Of a DNA stretch of 64,000 nt, positions 47,160-56,952 are shown piece by piece. The stretch is from Acinetobacter sp. WCHAc010034 (GTDB lineage Bacteria > Pseudomonadota > Gammaproteobacteria > Pseudomonadales > Moraxellaceae). Numbering within the stretch: the stretch's first letter is position 1; every line of letters begins with the position of its first letter. The translations under genes were made by a program, and so were the position numbers. The stretch spans positions 1,054,001-1,118,000 of the forward strand of contig NZ_CP032279.1 of the NCBI RefSeq assembly GCF_001696615.3, given 5' to 3'. The notes below the pieces were generated by a model that saw only the letters and a program-made list of their open reading frames with translations, did no database searches and was not told where the DNA came from.

Positions 47160-48785
47160 ATGAATAGTTTTAAAATTGCACTTGCTCAGTTCTCTCCGCA
47201 TATCGGCAATTTAGAAGCAAATGCTGAGAAAATGCTGGAACAGGCAAATGAAGCCAAAAAACAAAATGCCGATATTATTGTTTTCCCGGAACTGTCTACA
47301 GTGGGCTATCCGGCTGAAGACCTGCTGCTGCGCCCGAGCCTGAGCAAGCGCACTAAGCAGGCTTTTGACAAGCTGGCTGAAATTAAAGGCATTGTTCTGG
47401 TTTTCGGCTTTGTGAACCAGACTGAAGACGGCCAGCGCTACAACTCGGCTGCCGTGATGAAGGACGGCCAGGTTTTAGGCGTCTACAATAAGCAGAATCT
47501 GCCGAATTACAGCGTTTTCGATGAAAAGCGCTATTTCAGCGAAGGCCATCAGCATCTGGTTTTTGAATACCTTGGCCATAAATTCGGCGTGCTGATCTGC
47601 GAAGATATCTGGGCGCTGCCGACGGTGCAGCAGCTGGCGCAGCTGAATGTGGAAACCGTACTGGTTCTGAACGCTTCGCCTTATGAAGTCGGCAAGCCGC
47701 AGCACCGCGTGGAAACCATGTCCGCCTTGGCCAAGCAGATGAATTTGAACTTGGTGTACTGCAATCAGGCCGGCGGACAGGATGACCTGATCTTTGACGG
47801 CACCAGCTTTGTCATCGGCAAGGAAGGCAAGGTTGCGCTGCAGGCGCCAAGCTTCCAGCAAGGCCTGTATCTGGCAGAATTTGACGCCGAACAGAAAGCT
47901 TTCAAAACCGGTACGGTCACGCCTGCGCTTGACACGATGGCTGAAATCTATCAAAGCCTAGTAATGGCAACCCGCGACTATGTACAGCGTTCAGGCTTCC
48001 CCGGCGTGATTCTCGGCTTATCCGGCGGCATCGACTCGGCGCTGACGCTGGCGATCGCCGCTGACGCCATTGGCCCTGAGAATGTTCAGGCGGTAATGAT
48101 GCCGTACACCTATACATCGCAAATCAGCGTGGAAGACGCCGCGGCGCAGGCCAAAACCATGGGCGTGACCTTCGGCATTGCCGAAATCAACCCGATTGTT
48201 TCCAGCTTCATGCATGCGCTGTACCCGTTTTTCGGCAACTCTCCAGCGGATGCGACTGAAGAAAACCTGCAGGCGCGCTCGCGCGGCACGCTGCTGATGG
48301 CGCTTTCCAACAAGTTCGGCAATCTGGTGCTGTCAACCGGCAACAAGTCTGAACTGGCAGTCGGCTACTGCACGCTGTACGGCGACATGGCCGGCGGTTT
48401 TGCGGTACTGAAAGACGTGTATAAAACCATCGTCTTTGAGCTGGCGAAATACCGCAACAGCATCGCCGCCGCACCGGTGATTCCTGAACGCGTGATCAGC
48501 CGCCCGCCTTCCGCAGAGCTGCGCCCGGATCAGAAGGATCAGGATTCGCTGCCGGCTTATGATATGCTGGACGCCATTCTGTACGCCTACATTGAAGAAG
48601 ACGCCAGCCAGGACGATATTATCGCCAAAGGTTTCGATGCGGAAACCGTGGCTAAAATCATCCGCCTGGTGGACCTAAATGAATACAAGCGCCGCCAAGG
48701 CGCAATTGGCCCGCGCATCAGCTCGCGCGCATTCAGCCGCGAACGCCGCTACCCGATTGTCAATGGCTGGAAGCCGGGCGTCTAA
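47160..48785 (+). CDS. nadE: Glutamine-dependent NAD(+) synthetase
   Basis: A 541-residue two-domain enzyme that amidates nicotinic acid adenine dinucleotide to NAD using glutamine. The N-terminal nitrilase-like glutaminase domain shows the Glu-Lys-Cys triad in FPELSTVGYP, NKQNLPNYSVFDEKRYF and VLICEDIWALP. The C-terminal ammonia-dependent synthetase begins near residue 280 with the PP-loop LGLSGGIDSALTLAIA. The ATG at 47160 is preferred over an in-frame TTG two codons earlier. A strong terminator follows. Confidence 0.95.
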   Translation: MNSFKIALAQFSPHIGNLEANAEKMLEQANEAKKQNADIIVFPELSTVGYPAEDLLLRPSLSKRTKQAFDKLAEIKGIVLVFGFVNQTEDGQRYNSAAVMKDGQVLGVYNKQNLPNYSVFDEKRYFSEGHQHLVFEYLGHKFGVLICEDIWALPTVQQLAQLNVETVLVLNASPYEVGKPQHRVETMSALAKQMNLNLVYCNQAGGQDDLIFDGTSFVIGKEGKVALQAPSFQQGLYLAEFDAEQKAFKTGTVTPALDTMAEIYQSLVMATRDYVQRSGFPGVILGLSGGIDSALTLAIAADAIGPENVQAVMMPYTYTSQISVEDAAAQAKTMGVTFGIAEINPIVSSFMHALYPFFGNSPADATEENLQARSRGTLLMALSNKFGNLVLSTGNKSELAVGYCTLYGDMAGGFAVLKDVYKTIVFELAKYRNSIAAAPVIPERVISRPPSAELRPDQKDQDSLPAYDMLDAILYAYIEEDASQDDIIAKGFDAETVAKIIRLVDLNEYKRRQGAIGPRISSRAFSRERRYPIVNGWKPGV

Positions 48786-48810
48786 TGCCGCACTGAAATC
48801 CATGCAGCAG

Positions 48811-48840
48811 AAAGCTCAAACTCCGGTTTGAGCTTTTTTT
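48811..48840 (+). terminator. Terminator of nadE
   Basis: AAAGCTCAAAC-TCCG-GTTTGAGCTTTTTTT lies 25 bp after the stop codon. Confidence 0.9.
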
Positions 48841-48977
48841 ATGCGGAAACTGCGCGCAAAGGCCCGATTTGAATGCTGGCGCGCAGCCTGCATTGATGAT
48901 TGATGAAGGGGAAAAAGATCAGCGCTGAAACAAGAAGCAGCCCAAAGCAAAAAAAGCCGGACCGCTTTTCCGCAGGC

Positions 48978-49008
48978 AAAAAAAGAGGCCAAGCTGAGAG
49001 CTTGGCCT
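48978..49008 (-). terminator. Terminator of tRNA-Met
   Basis: AGGCCAAGCT (48986-48995) and AGCTTGGCCT (48999-49008) form a 10-bp stem. On the minus strand a T-rich tract follows, ending transcription just after the tRNA. Confidence 0.8.
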
Positions 49009-49015
49009 TTTAAAA

Positions 49016-49092
49016 TGGTGGCTATGACGGGACTCGAACCTGTGACCCCAGCATTATGAGTGCTGTGCTCTAACCAACTGAGCTACATAGCC
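49016..49092 (-). tRNA. Elongator tRNA-Met (CAT)
   Basis: A 77-nt cloverleaf with acceptor stem GGCTATG/CATAGCC, anticodon loop CTCATAA (CAT), T-loop GTTCGAGTC and encoded CCA. The body closely resembles E. coli metT/metU elongator tRNA and not tRNA-Ile2 or the initiator. Confidence 0.95.
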
Positions 49093-49507
49093 GTAAACTG
49101 TGTGCGCATTATCTTAACTTAGCTAGCGAGCGTCAAGCTTTTTCAGCCGCGAATGCTCATACTTCACCCAACTTCGCATCAATAACTTAAAAAATAAGCA
49201 AAATTGCGGTTTATTCCGGAAGTTTTCATATTTTCATTTAAAAATTGAGCAGTTAGCCTAGAGAGGCTGAAGCTGGCAGCCCGCAAGAGCGCTGGCAGCC
49301 TCCCTTTGCCTGAACCGGGTAAAAGCGCCATTCGGCGGGAATACAGGCGCAGATTCACCGCAGCAAAATGCCCCGCACCGGCTGCCTGCGCATTCACAGC
49401 CGCCATTGATCTGAATTCCGCATCAAACTTTAGTGTTAGATAAATATCAACAAGACGTTTCAGCATGCACCATGCATAGAGTAAGTCATTCATATCTTTT
49501 GATATTG
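49093..49507. other. Intergenic region between tRNA-Met and uspA
   Basis: About 415 bp. A minus-strand open frame of 104 codons (49179-49493) is present but has no ribosome-binding site or recognisable product, so I do not annotate it as a gene. No terminator or repeat is evident. Confidence 0.4.
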
Positions 49508-49536
49508 TTGAACTTTTTCAGAAATATCCGTATAAA
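49508..49536 (+). promoter_or_regulatory. Probable promoter of the universal stress protein gene
   Basis: TTGAAC (49508-49513) and TATAAA (49531-49536) are separated by an ideal 17 bp, about 120 bp upstream of the ATG. Confidence 0.6.
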
Positions 49537-49654
49537 TCCGCTAGGTTTTCTTTATTTTTGTTTCGCGCTATGATCAAGCCAAGGCAGTTATTTTTCATAC
49601 AATGCAAACTTAAGCAGCTGCTTATAAAATGTTTAGACAATAAGGAGAATTCAC

Positions 49655-50095
49655 ATGGCGTTTCAAAATATTTTAGTTCCCGTTGATGGCTCAGAAACTT
49701 CTTACGCTGCGGTGGCGAAAGCTGCAGAATTTGCAAAGGCATTCAACAGCAAAATTACTGTTGTTCAGGTTTTAGTGCTCGACCCCTACATCGCTGCTGA
49801 ATACATTTCCGCATCGCAGACCAACGACCTGATTGAGCGCGCCCGCACTTCTATTATTGATACCCTGGCTGAAGTAAAAGCCAAATTCCATACAGACGGC
49901 GTTGAAGTTGAAACAAAATTGCTGGAAGGCCAAGTTGTGCATACTGAAATTGCCAACGCCGCGCGGGACACCAAGGCGGATCTGATTGTGATCGGTTCTC
50001 ATGGGCGCACAGGCATTAAGAAATTTTTCTTAGGCAGCGTTGCGCAAAGTGTTTTGGGCGCTTCTGATATTCCTGTGCTTGTTGTACGCAAGTAA
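49655..50095 (+). CDS. Universal stress protein, UspA family
   Basis: A 146-residue cytosolic Usp-fold protein. It opens with the strand NILVPVDGSETSYAAVAKA and ends with the nucleotide-binding loop GSHGRTGIKKFFLGSVAQSV, whose Gly-2x-Gly-9x-Gly-Ser pattern indicates the ATP-binding Usp subclass. A strong AAGGAG precedes the ATG. Its physiological role in stress survival is known for the family; the specific trigger here is not visible. Confidence 0.9.
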   Translation: MAFQNILVPVDGSETSYAAVAKAAEFAKAFNSKITVVQVLVLDPYIAAEYISASQTNDLIERARTSIIDTLAEVKAKFHTDGVEVETKLLEGQVVHTEIANAARDTKADLIVIGSHGRTGIKKFFLGSVAQSVLGASDIPVLVVRK

Positions 50096-50139
50096 TTCTG
50101 AATCTGAGTTCTTCCTGCATGCGCATGGAGAACTCAGGC

Positions 50140-50457
50140 TTAGGCCACCCATTGATGCTTTTTCAGGTCAATTTTAGCACCAATGACCGCAATACCTTCC
50201 TGCCGCAGCAAAAGCTGCTGAATATTTTCCCCGCGCTCATCCAGCCTGCTTAGGCTGATTTTCCCCTGACTGTTGATCACCCGGTGCCACGGCAGATCGG
50301 CCTGCGCATCCATATGCTTCAGCGCATAGCCGACGAGGCGCGCATGCTTCGGCAAGCCGGCCAATTTCGCCACCTGCCCGTAAGTTGCGACTTTTCCGTA
50401 CGGAATCAGCGCAACGACAGCCAGAATCTGCTGTACAAGCTCTCGGCTCTGCATCAT
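50140..50457 (-). CDS. Alkyltransferase-like (ATL) DNA-binding protein
   Basis: A 105-residue protein with the DNA-binding domain of O6-alkylguanine-DNA methyltransferases: IPYGKVATYGQVAKLAG and ARLVGYALKHM. The active-site PCHRV is replaced by PWHRV (LPWHRVIN, near residue 56), the hallmark of ATL proteins. These bind O6-alkylguanine without repairing it and hand it to nucleotide excision repair. The ATG at 50457 has AGGA seven bases upstream; the frame is open eleven codons further. Confidence 0.85.
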   Translation of the reverse strand: MMQSRELVQQILAVVALIPYGKVATYGQVAKLAGLPKHARLVGYALKHMDAQADLPWHRVINSQGKISLSRLDERGENIQQLLLRQEGIAVIGAKIDLKKHQWVA

Positions 50458-50572
50458 ATCAATATCCTTTAAAATCCGGCCACCGGCCATAAAAAGAAAT
50501 GCAAAGGCGCTCTGAGTTTAAAGCAAACTGCTCAAATTAGAATAACGGCGGATAGCGCTCCAGCCGGCCCGC

Positions 50573-52072
50573 CTAAAAATTGCTAGGATCTTCCAGGCGC
50601 TTAACCTCCTGAACCCGCTCTGGATTATGCACAGCAGCCACGCCGTCATCCGCCTTTTCATCAATCAGGCTTTCAGGCTTGTATACCGTGATGGTTTCAT
50701 TGCCGTATGCATCTTCACCAACCGTATACTGAAAGCCCTTGCGGTTCATCTTATGACACATGCGCTGATACCAGCCCTTAAAGCCCTGCGTTTCTTCATT
50801 CGGATTATGATAGAAGGCGTTCATGACCGCCGGCAGGCCTAAGCCGCAGACCACGCCGGACAGCAGCACTGCAATAAAGGTATAGCCAATGAGAATGCTG
50901 CTGTATTCGCTCAGCTGCGGCACATTGGCCACGGCCAGAATCAGCGCCAGCGAGATGCCGCCGCGCACCCCGCCCCAGGATAAAATCGCCAGGCTGCCGT
51001 TATAGCTTTTCTGGCGGAAACTCGGGAAAAATGCAAAGGACAGGTAATTGGCGGCGAAGCGCGATGCATGCAGAATAAGGAACGCGACGATCCCGCCCAG
51101 AATCAAGCTGATGCTTAAATCCAGAATAAACAGCTCCAAGCCGATCAAGGTGAACAGGAAGGAATTGATGATGCCTTCGACGGTATGCCAGAAATGGTTG
51201 ACCTCGCGGATTTCGCGCGCTTCCAGAATTTCTTTCCAGCGGTTGCCGACAATCAGGCCGCCAATCACGCAGGCAATCGGCGCAGAGGCATGCGCCAGCA
51301 GCGCCACCAGATAGGAGCCGCAGGCCAGCAAAGCCGTGGTTAAAATCAGCGATTCCATTTCATGCTTGCCGCGCAGCAGGCGCAGAATGCCCTGCCCAAA
51401 GCCCCAGCCGATAATCACCGCAACAGCGATTTCATACAGCAGCGTTTCCAGCACGCCCAGCACGGTAAAATGCTCGCCTTTCAGCACATTCAGCAGCGTC
51501 ATAAACAGCGCAATACACATGGCGTCATTAAACAGAGATTCGCCTTCCAGCTTCACCATAAGGTGATGCGGGGCGCGCACGGAGCTGAGCACGCCCTTCA
51601 CCCCAATCGGGTCGGTCGCCCCCAAAGCCGCGCCCAGCAGGAGCAGAACCAGCAGGTCAACATGCTGGCCCATCAGGAACTGGTAGCCGTACAGCGCAAG
51701 CCCGAAAAACGCCGCGCACAGCACTAGGGCGATGCTGGCCAGAATGCTGATGGGTTTCCAGTAGCTGTGCAGATCAGACACCTTAAATTTAAGCGCAGAT
51801 GAAGTCAGAATGAAGCAGATCACGCCATTGATCAGGAAATCATAAAAGTCGATATGCCTGACCGCTTCTTCAATGTTGTGGATATTGATCGTGACAAACT
51901 GGTTGCCGTTCAGCAGGCTTGCGCCCCACTGCAGAATAAACACGAAAATTGCGGAAACAATCGGGACGCCAATGGCTTGAGGAAAGCCGAGGATCCGCTT
52001 ATTGAAAATAGTGGTTGCAATAGACAGTGCAAAAATGACGGTAAAAACCTGTAAGAAAAAAAAGTTTCCCAT
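50573..52072 (-). CDS. CPA1-family sodium/proton antiporter
   Basis: A 499-residue inner-membrane antiporter with about 12 hydrophobic segments and a cytosolic C-terminal tail of roughly 90 residues. The CPA1 signatures are GAALGATDPIGVKGVLSS and LEGESLFNDAMCIALF, with the ion-binding Asp residues. SWGGVRGGISLALILAVANV is also conserved. It is likely to export Na+ or K+ in exchange for protons and contribute to pH and salt tolerance. Ion preference is inference. It is monocistronic. Confidence 0.9.
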   Translation of the reverse strand: MGNFFFLQVFTVIFALSIATTIFNKRILGFPQAIGVPIVSAIFVFILQWGASLLNGNQFVTINIHNIEEAVRHIDFYDFLINGVICFILTSSALKFKVSDLHSYWKPISILASIALVLCAAFFGLALYGYQFLMGQHVDLLVLLLLGAALGATDPIGVKGVLSSVRAPHHLMVKLEGESLFNDAMCIALFMTLLNVLKGEHFTVLGVLETLLYEIAVAVIIGWGFGQGILRLLRGKHEMESLILTTALLACGSYLVALLAHASAPIACVIGGLIVGNRWKEILEAREIREVNHFWHTVEGIINSFLFTLIGLELFILDLSISLILGGIVAFLILHASRFAANYLSFAFFPSFRQKSYNGSLAILSWGGVRGGISLALILAVANVPQLSEYSSILIGYTFIAVLLSGVVCGLGLPAVMNAFYHNPNEETQGFKGWYQRMCHKMNRKGFQYTVGEDAYGNETITVYKPESLIDEKADDGVAAVHNPERVQEVKRLEDPSNF

Positions 52073-52300
52073 GCTGTTTCCAATTCTCTGATCTGCGGCG
52101 CTATATAGGGAATTCTATACATTCAACGGATAAATGCTTTATCAAAAAGCATTTATATCTGAAATATTTTAGCGAATTTCCCAGCCCGCGCCTGTATCAG
52201 TTCAGTTTATTTCACAATTGCATCGGGTGATGCGGTAACATACCGGCTCTTGCATGCATTCCATGCATCCGCTTTGGCCTACTCAGCACCTCTTGCCCCT

Positions 52301-52855
52301 ATGCATCACACTATCAAGCTTATTTTCCGCGCCTGTTTCGCTGCTGTGATTTTTACCGTCACTGCGGCCCTGTTGCTGACCTGCTTTTCCAAGGCTTATG
52401 AAATTGCTCAGGCGCAGCAGAATTTTGCGCAGGCAAAGAAAACTCATCTGCAGTCTACCGCGCAGGAGCAGCTGGTGCTGCTGTCCAATAATCAGAAGCC
52501 GGATCAGGCCGTGTATGTCGCAATTGCGCAAAACGGCTATATAGCCAAAGCTGCCTGCCAGCACTATCCGGAAATTTGCCTGGATGAATACAATCAGCAG
52601 CAGACTCGGCAGGTGCAAAACATTGATTTAATTAAAGCTGGGAATTTCCACTATATTCAGAATGTGCAATATACTGACAGCCGAACGCAGCGCAGCCAGC
52701 GCCTGAGCTATACACCTGAACAGATTCAGCAGTTTTATCTGCAGGATGTTGCTGACTTGAAATATGTGGTTTTTGGCATAGGCCTATTCGCCTTGGCTTC
52801 GCTGTTTGTCAGCTTCCGCATCCTGCGCAATTTCAAAAAATTCCTGAATAAATAA
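52301..52855 (+). CDS. Two-pass membrane protein of unknown function
   Basis: A 184-residue protein with one membrane segment near residues 8-30 and another near 155-175, leaving a polar, glutamine-rich domain of about 120 residues probably in the periplasm. That domain has two cysteines close together (ACQHYPEICLDEYN), which could form a disulfide. I do not recognise the family. The layout resembles small sensor- or chemoreceptor-like domains without a cytoplasmic output module. The ATG at 52301 is used; an upstream TTG gives a 17-residue extension. Confidence 0.65.
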   Translation: MHHTIKLIFRACFAAVIFTVTAALLLTCFSKAYEIAQAQQNFAQAKKTHLQSTAQEQLVLLSNNQKPDQAVYVAIAQNGYIAKAACQHYPEICLDEYNQQQTRQVQNIDLIKAGNFHYIQNVQYTDSRTQRSQRLSYTPEQIQQFYLQDVADLKYVVFGIGLFALASLFVSFRILRNFKKFLNK

Positions 52856-52922
52856 GGATGCAATTTTAAATGCAGAAACAGGAACAATGCTTTACTGTTC
52901 CCTGCTTCAGCAAAATTTACGG

Positions 52923-53828
52923 TTAAACAGGCTGATTAAAGGTATCGCAGCTGTCCATCTGGCCGGATTTCAGGCCTTTTTGAAACCACGCCATGCGCTG
53001 CGCGCTGCTGCCGTGGGTAAAGCTGTCCGGCACCACCTGCCCTGTGGCGCTTTTCTGCAGATAGTCATCGCCGATTTTATGCGCCGCATCCATCGCCTCC
53101 TCAATATCGCCCGGTTCAAGGAACTGCGTGCGCTGCTGATTATGATGCGCCCAAATGCCTGCAAGGCAGTCCGCCTGCAGCTCCTGGCGCACGGACAGCT
53201 GATTGCCCTGAACTTTGGACGCCTGCGCGCGCGCCTGCTGCACCTGCGCTGAAATGCCCAGCAAGGTTTGAATATGATGACCCACCTCATGCGCCACCAC
53301 ATAGGCCTGCGCGAAGTCGCCGGCCTGATCCTGCCTGGACAGCTCAGTCTGATTCTGCTCGCCGGAAATGCCCATCTGCGTGCGCATGTCTTTAAAGAAC
53401 CCGGTATCAATATAGACTTTCCGGTCGGCCGGACAGTAGAACGGCCCCATGGCGGACTGCGCCGCGCCGCAGCCTGAACTGACTGCGCCGCTGAACATCA
53501 CCAGCTTAGGGGGCGCATATTGCGCGCCCAGCTGGCTTTGAAAAACCTGCGCCCAGGTATCTTCAGTATCCGCCAGCACTGTGCCGACAAAGGCAATGGC
53601 TTCCTGCTGCTCCGGCGTGGGATTGTCCAAGCCTCTGGTTTCGGCAGCTGCGCCCTGTTCGGTCAGCTGCTTGGTGGCCTGATACGCCTGCTGCGGATCG
53701 GCGCCAAAAAACTTCCACGCCACAAACGCCGCGATCAGGCCTAAAATGCTGATGCCTCCGGCTTTGGCTCCGCCCCCGCCGCGGCGGTCTTCGACATTTT
53801 CACTGACACGGCGACCTTTCCAACGCAT
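52923..53828 (-). CDS. Neutral zinc metallopeptidase YpfJ-like (PF04228)
   Basis: A 301-residue single-pass membrane protein. The N-terminus is cytoplasmic and glycine/arginine-rich, followed by one membrane segment (GISILGLIAAFVAWKFFG, near residue 25). The extracytoplasmic zinc-peptidase domain has HEVGHH near residue 180 and the downstream glutamate region QELQADCLAGIWAHH. Three cysteines (CGAAQSAMGPFYC, then DSCDTF) suggest a disulfide. The family is widespread, but its substrates are unknown. Confidence 0.88.
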   Translation of the reverse strand: MRWKGRRVSENVEDRRGGGGAKAGGISILGLIAAFVAWKFFGADPQQAYQATKQLTEQGAAAETRGLDNPTPEQQEAIAFVGTVLADTEDTWAQVFQSQLGAQYAPPKLVMFSGAVSSGCGAAQSAMGPFYCPADRKVYIDTGFFKDMRTQMGISGEQNQTELSRQDQAGDFAQAYVVAHEVGHHIQTLLGISAQVQQARAQASKVQGNQLSVRQELQADCLAGIWAHHNQQRTQFLEPGDIEEAMDAAHKIGDDYLQKSATGQVVPDSFTHGSSAQRMAWFQKGLKSGQMDSCDTFNQPV

Positions 53829-53883
53829 AACGATTATCCTTTATCTTAAGAGCCTCAGCCGGCCGAACGCGCCGCATGCGCAG

Positions 53884-54804
53884 TTATGCCGGCTTAGGCC
53901 AGAGCTTTTTCACCAAGCCGACCGCCAACAGTACCAGCAGTCCGGCAATCAAGCCGATCAGCAGATTCAGCGAGTTCTGGGCAACTGCACCGATAATGCT
54001 GCCGGCGCTCGGAATCTCCTGCACATATTTTACCGTACCTTCGGAAAAATGGTGCATCCACGGCACAGCATGATTGATGATGCCGCCGCCGACCAGAAAC
54101 ATCGCAACCGTTCCGACCACAGACAGCGTTTTCATCAGCACTGGAGCAAAGGCCAGCAGGCCGCGCCCAATGCGCTGTTTCGCGCTTGAAGCCTGCTCAG
54201 TCAAGTGCAGTCCAATATCATCAATTTTAACAATCAGCGCCACAAAGCCGTAAACGCCGACCGTCATCGCAATGGCAATCAAGCTGAGTACGCTGACTTT
54301 AGTCAGAAAGCCGGCTGCGGCCACTGTGCCCAGCGAAATCACCACAATTTCTGCAGAAAGGATAAAGTCGGTGCGGATAGCGCCTTTCACCTTATCCTTT
54401 TCATAGAGCGCAAGGTCAATTTCAGTATGCTCCAGTTCCCGCTGGGCTTCATCCGCCGTTTGGGGCTTTTTATGCTGCAGGCTGTGCAGCAGTTTTTCCA
54501 CGCCTTCATAGCACAGAAACAGGCCGCCCAGCATCAGCAGGGGGTTAATCGCCCACGGCGCAACCACGCTGATTAGCAGCGCAAGCGGCACCAGAATCAG
54601 CTTATTCACAAAAGAGCCTTTCGCCACACTCCAGACAACCGGCAGTTCTCGGTCTGAGCGCACGCCGCTGACCTGCTGCGCATTCAAGGCCAAGTCATCG
54701 CCTAAAACGCCTGCGGTTTTTTTGGCGGCCATTTTGCTCATGACCGCAACATCATCAAGCACCGTGGCAATATCATCTAAAAGCAATAACAGGCTGCTGG
54801 CCAT
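53884..54804 (-). CDS. DUF808 family inner-membrane protein (YedI-like)
   Basis: A 306-residue multi-pass membrane protein. The opening [19 protein letters not shown] and the segment [20 protein letters not shown] are characteristic of the DUF808/YedI family, whose function is unknown. About six to eight hydrophobic segments are visible, with a soluble stretch near residues 110-140. It is divergent from trpS and follows the peptidase gene on the other side by about 55 bp. Confidence 0.85.
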   Translation of the reverse strand: MASSLLLLLDDIATVLDDVAVMSKMAAKKTAGVLGDDLALNAQQVSGVRSDRELPVVWSVAKGSFVNKLILVPLALLISVVAPWAINPLLMLGGLFLCYEGVEKLLHSLQHKKPQTADEAQRELEHTEIDLALYEKDKVKGAIRTDFILSAEIVVISLGTVAAAGFLTKVSVLSLIAIAMTVGVYGFVALIVKIDDIGLHLTEQASSAKQRIGRGLLAFAPVLMKTLSVVGTVAMFLVGGGIINHAVPWMHHFSEGTVKYVQEIPSAGSIIGAVAQNSLNLLIGLIAGLLVLLAVGLVKKLWPKPA

Positions 54805-54910
54805 TGTTGTTTTTCCTATTCATTTTTCTGCAATTCTAAAGGGTTTTGCAGGTTTTTCCGCATTTGGCTTATTAAATCACAGATATTTTTCAGCTGGGTT
54901 TTTATTGTTA

Positions 54911-54940
54911 CTGACATAAAAAAAAATAATGCCGTACAAT
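54911..54940 (+). promoter_or_regulatory. Probable trpS promoter
   Basis: CTGACA (54911-54916) and TACAAT (54935-54940) with an 18-bp A-rich spacer lie about 45 bp upstream of the start codon. Confidence 0.55.
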
Positions 54941-54982
54941 GTTGCCATTCTTTGAAAACGTACTGCAGCGCTGGCTGCTATT

Positions 54983-56008
54983 ATGGAACAAATAATGAGC
55001 AATCAAGATAACCGTCCAGTGATTTTGACTGGCGACCGCCCAACCGGACAGCTTCACCTCGGCCACTTTGTCGGCTCTTTACGTTCGCGCGTAGGCCTGC
55101 AGGACTCCCACCATCAGCATCTTTTGCTGGCGGATGCGCAGGCGCTGACAGACAATGCGGACAACTTTGAGAAAGTCCGCCGCAACATTATTGAAGTTGC
55201 GACAGACTATTTGGCTGTGGGCATCGACCCTGCAAAAACAACCATTTGCGTTCAGTCCTGCCTCCCGGCGCTGAATGAGCTGACCATGCTGTACTTGAAC
55301 TTTGTCACTGTGGCGCGCCTGGAGCGCAACCCGACCATCAAGTCTGAAATTCAGATGCGCGGCTTTGAGCGTGACATTCCTGCCGGCTTCCTGTGCTACC
55401 CGGTTGCGCAGGCTGCCGACATTACCGCTTTCAAGGCCACCGTGGTTCCAGTCGGCGAAGATCAGATTCCGATGATTGAGCAGACCAACGAAATTGTGCG
55501 CCGCTTGAACCGCCAGATTGGCCGTGAGCTGCTGCCGGAATGCAAAGCGCTGCTGTCCAATATGGGCCGCCTGCCGGGCTTTGACGGCAAGGCGAAAATG
55601 TCTAAATCGCTGGGCAATACCATTGTTCTGGACGCTTCGGACAAGGACATCAAAAAAGCGGTCAACGCGATGTACACTGACCCGAATCACCTGCGCATTG
55701 AAGATCCGGGCCAAGTGGAAGGCAATATCGTCTTCACTTATCTGGACGCTTTTGACACCAATAAGGAAGAAGTTGAAGAGCTGAAAGCGCACTACCGCCG
55801 CGGCGGCTTAGGCGACGGCACCGTGAAGAAGCGCCTTGAAGGCGTGCTGAAAGAGCTGATCAGTCCAATCCGCGAGCGCCGCATGGAGCTTGCCAAAGAC
55901 CCTGACTACATCATGGACATCTTAAAGGCCGGCACAGACAAATGCCGCGATATTACCCAGCAGACTTTAGATGAAGTGAAATCCGGCTTAGGCGTTTTTC
56001 ATTTCTAA
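54983..56008 (+). CDS. trpS: Tryptophanyl-tRNA synthetase
   Basis: A class I aminoacyl-tRNA synthetase of 341 residues that charges tRNA-Trp. The HIGH-like motif is GQLHLGHFVGSL near residue 23, and KMSKS appears in AKMSKSLGNTIVL near residue 207. The sequence diverges from the common TrpS type (MSKSLGN context, RxGL linker) but is complete. The ATG at 54995 (MSNQDNRPV) is an alternative start. No trp-codon leader or attenuator is apparent. A very stable terminator follows. Confidence 0.94.
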   Translation: MEQIMSNQDNRPVILTGDRPTGQLHLGHFVGSLRSRVGLQDSHHQHLLLADAQALTDNADNFEKVRRNIIEVATDYLAVGIDPAKTTICVQSCLPALNELTMLYLNFVTVARLERNPTIKSEIQMRGFERDIPAGFLCYPVAQAADITAFKATVVPVGEDQIPMIEQTNEIVRRLNRQIGRELLPECKALLSNMGRLPGFDGKAKMSKSLGNTIVLDASDKDIKKAVNAMYTDPNHLRIEDPGQVEGNIVFTYLDAFDTNKEEVEELKAHYRRGGLGDGTVKKRLEGVLKELISPIRERRMELAKDPDYIMDILKAGTDKCRDITQQTLDEVKSGLGVFHF

Positions 56009-56049
56009 GCGCGTAAGTTTTAAATAAAGCTTTTAAAAAGTGCTGCTTT

Positions 56050-56082
56050 AAGCCGGCCAGTTAAGAAACTGGCCGGCTTTTT
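56050..56082 (+). terminator. Terminator of trpS
   Basis: AAGCCGGCCAGTT and AACTGGCCGGCTT form a 13-bp stem with a short loop and a following T run. Confidence 0.9.
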
Positions 56083-56195
56083 CTTTTTTAAGCGGAGCTA
56101 TTAGCTGCGCCGAAAAATGCTGTTGCAAAGCGCTACTTTAACTTTATGATGAACTGGAATACGCGGCAATTCGGCCCTTAGATACGGAGAATGGC

Positions 56196-56621
56196 ATGAA
56201 AACTCAGCTGCACCGCGGACGGCTCATTGACCACATTCAGCTTGTGGTACGCGACCTTAAGGCCAGCCAAGATTTCTATGCAGCCGTATTGGCTGTGCTG
56301 GAGATCCCCATCACCGCCACAGCTGAAGGCTATTTCTGGGCGGATGAACTCGTCGTATCTTCAGCGGAAAGCCCGGCTGCGCAGGGCATGCTGACGGGGC
56401 GCCATCACTTGGCATTTCAGGCCAAAGACCGCACAGCTGTGGATGCGTTCTATCGCGCGGCGCTGGCTCATGGCGGCCGCAGCAACGGCGAACCGGGTGA
56501 GCGCTCCTATCATCCCGGCTATTATGCTGCTTTTGTAATTGACCCCGACGGCAACAATATAGAGGCGGTATATCATGGTGAGGCGCAGCGCAGCGTTCCG
56601 TCGGTGGTGATCGAGTTTTAG
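56196..56621 (+). CDS. VOC-family (glyoxalase/dioxygenase fold) protein
   Basis: A 141-residue protein of the vicinal-oxygen-chelate fold, built from two beta-alpha-beta modules. Likely metal ligands are H14 (RLIDHIQLVV), H67 (RHHLAFQAKD) and the glutamate in GNNIEAVYHG (near residue 129). The DPDGNNIEAV signature is typical of glyoxalase/bleomycin-resistance relatives. The substrate is unknown. It lies after the trpS terminator with its own leader, and a weak hairpin (56651-56671) follows. Confidence 0.82.
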   Translation: MKTQLHRGRLIDHIQLVVRDLKASQDFYAAVLAVLEIPITATAEGYFWADELVVSSAESPAAQGMLTGRHHLAFQAKDRTAVDAFYRAALAHGGRSNGEPGERSYHPGYYAAFVIDPDGNNIEAVYHGEAQRSVPSVVIEF

Positions 56622-56650
56622 GATTTAAGGAGGCCGCTTAAAGCGCTTTT

Positions 56651-56671
56651 CCGGCCCAATTGGCCGGATTT
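56651..56671 (+). terminator. Possible terminator after the VOC gene
   Basis: CCGGCC-CAATT-GGCCGG followed by ATTTT lies 30 bp after the stop codon. Confidence 0.5.
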
Positions 56672-56952
56672 TAACGCTGCGGTTTGATTGATCATCAAAA
56701 GCAAAGCAGCAATTATGCAGCCGCCTGCATCCACTAATCGGCATTTTCCGCAACTTTTCCAGATGCAGCAACAAAGAGCAGGCAATTTCCTCAGCTGGCC
56801 GGCATTATTTCCCAGTGTTCATTTTTTGTGATGAAAAGCAGATTAAAAAATCAAACAATGTTGAATACATCACACAAATATCAAGTTTTTAACGTTAGTT
56901 AACATGCCGTAACGCGAATGCTGATGACGTGACTGGCCGTTCATCCTAAGAT

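Noticed and set aside
49179..49493. 104-codon minus-strand open frame upstream of uspA
   Set aside because: No ribosome-binding site, no recognisable product, and composition consistent with non-coding DNA.
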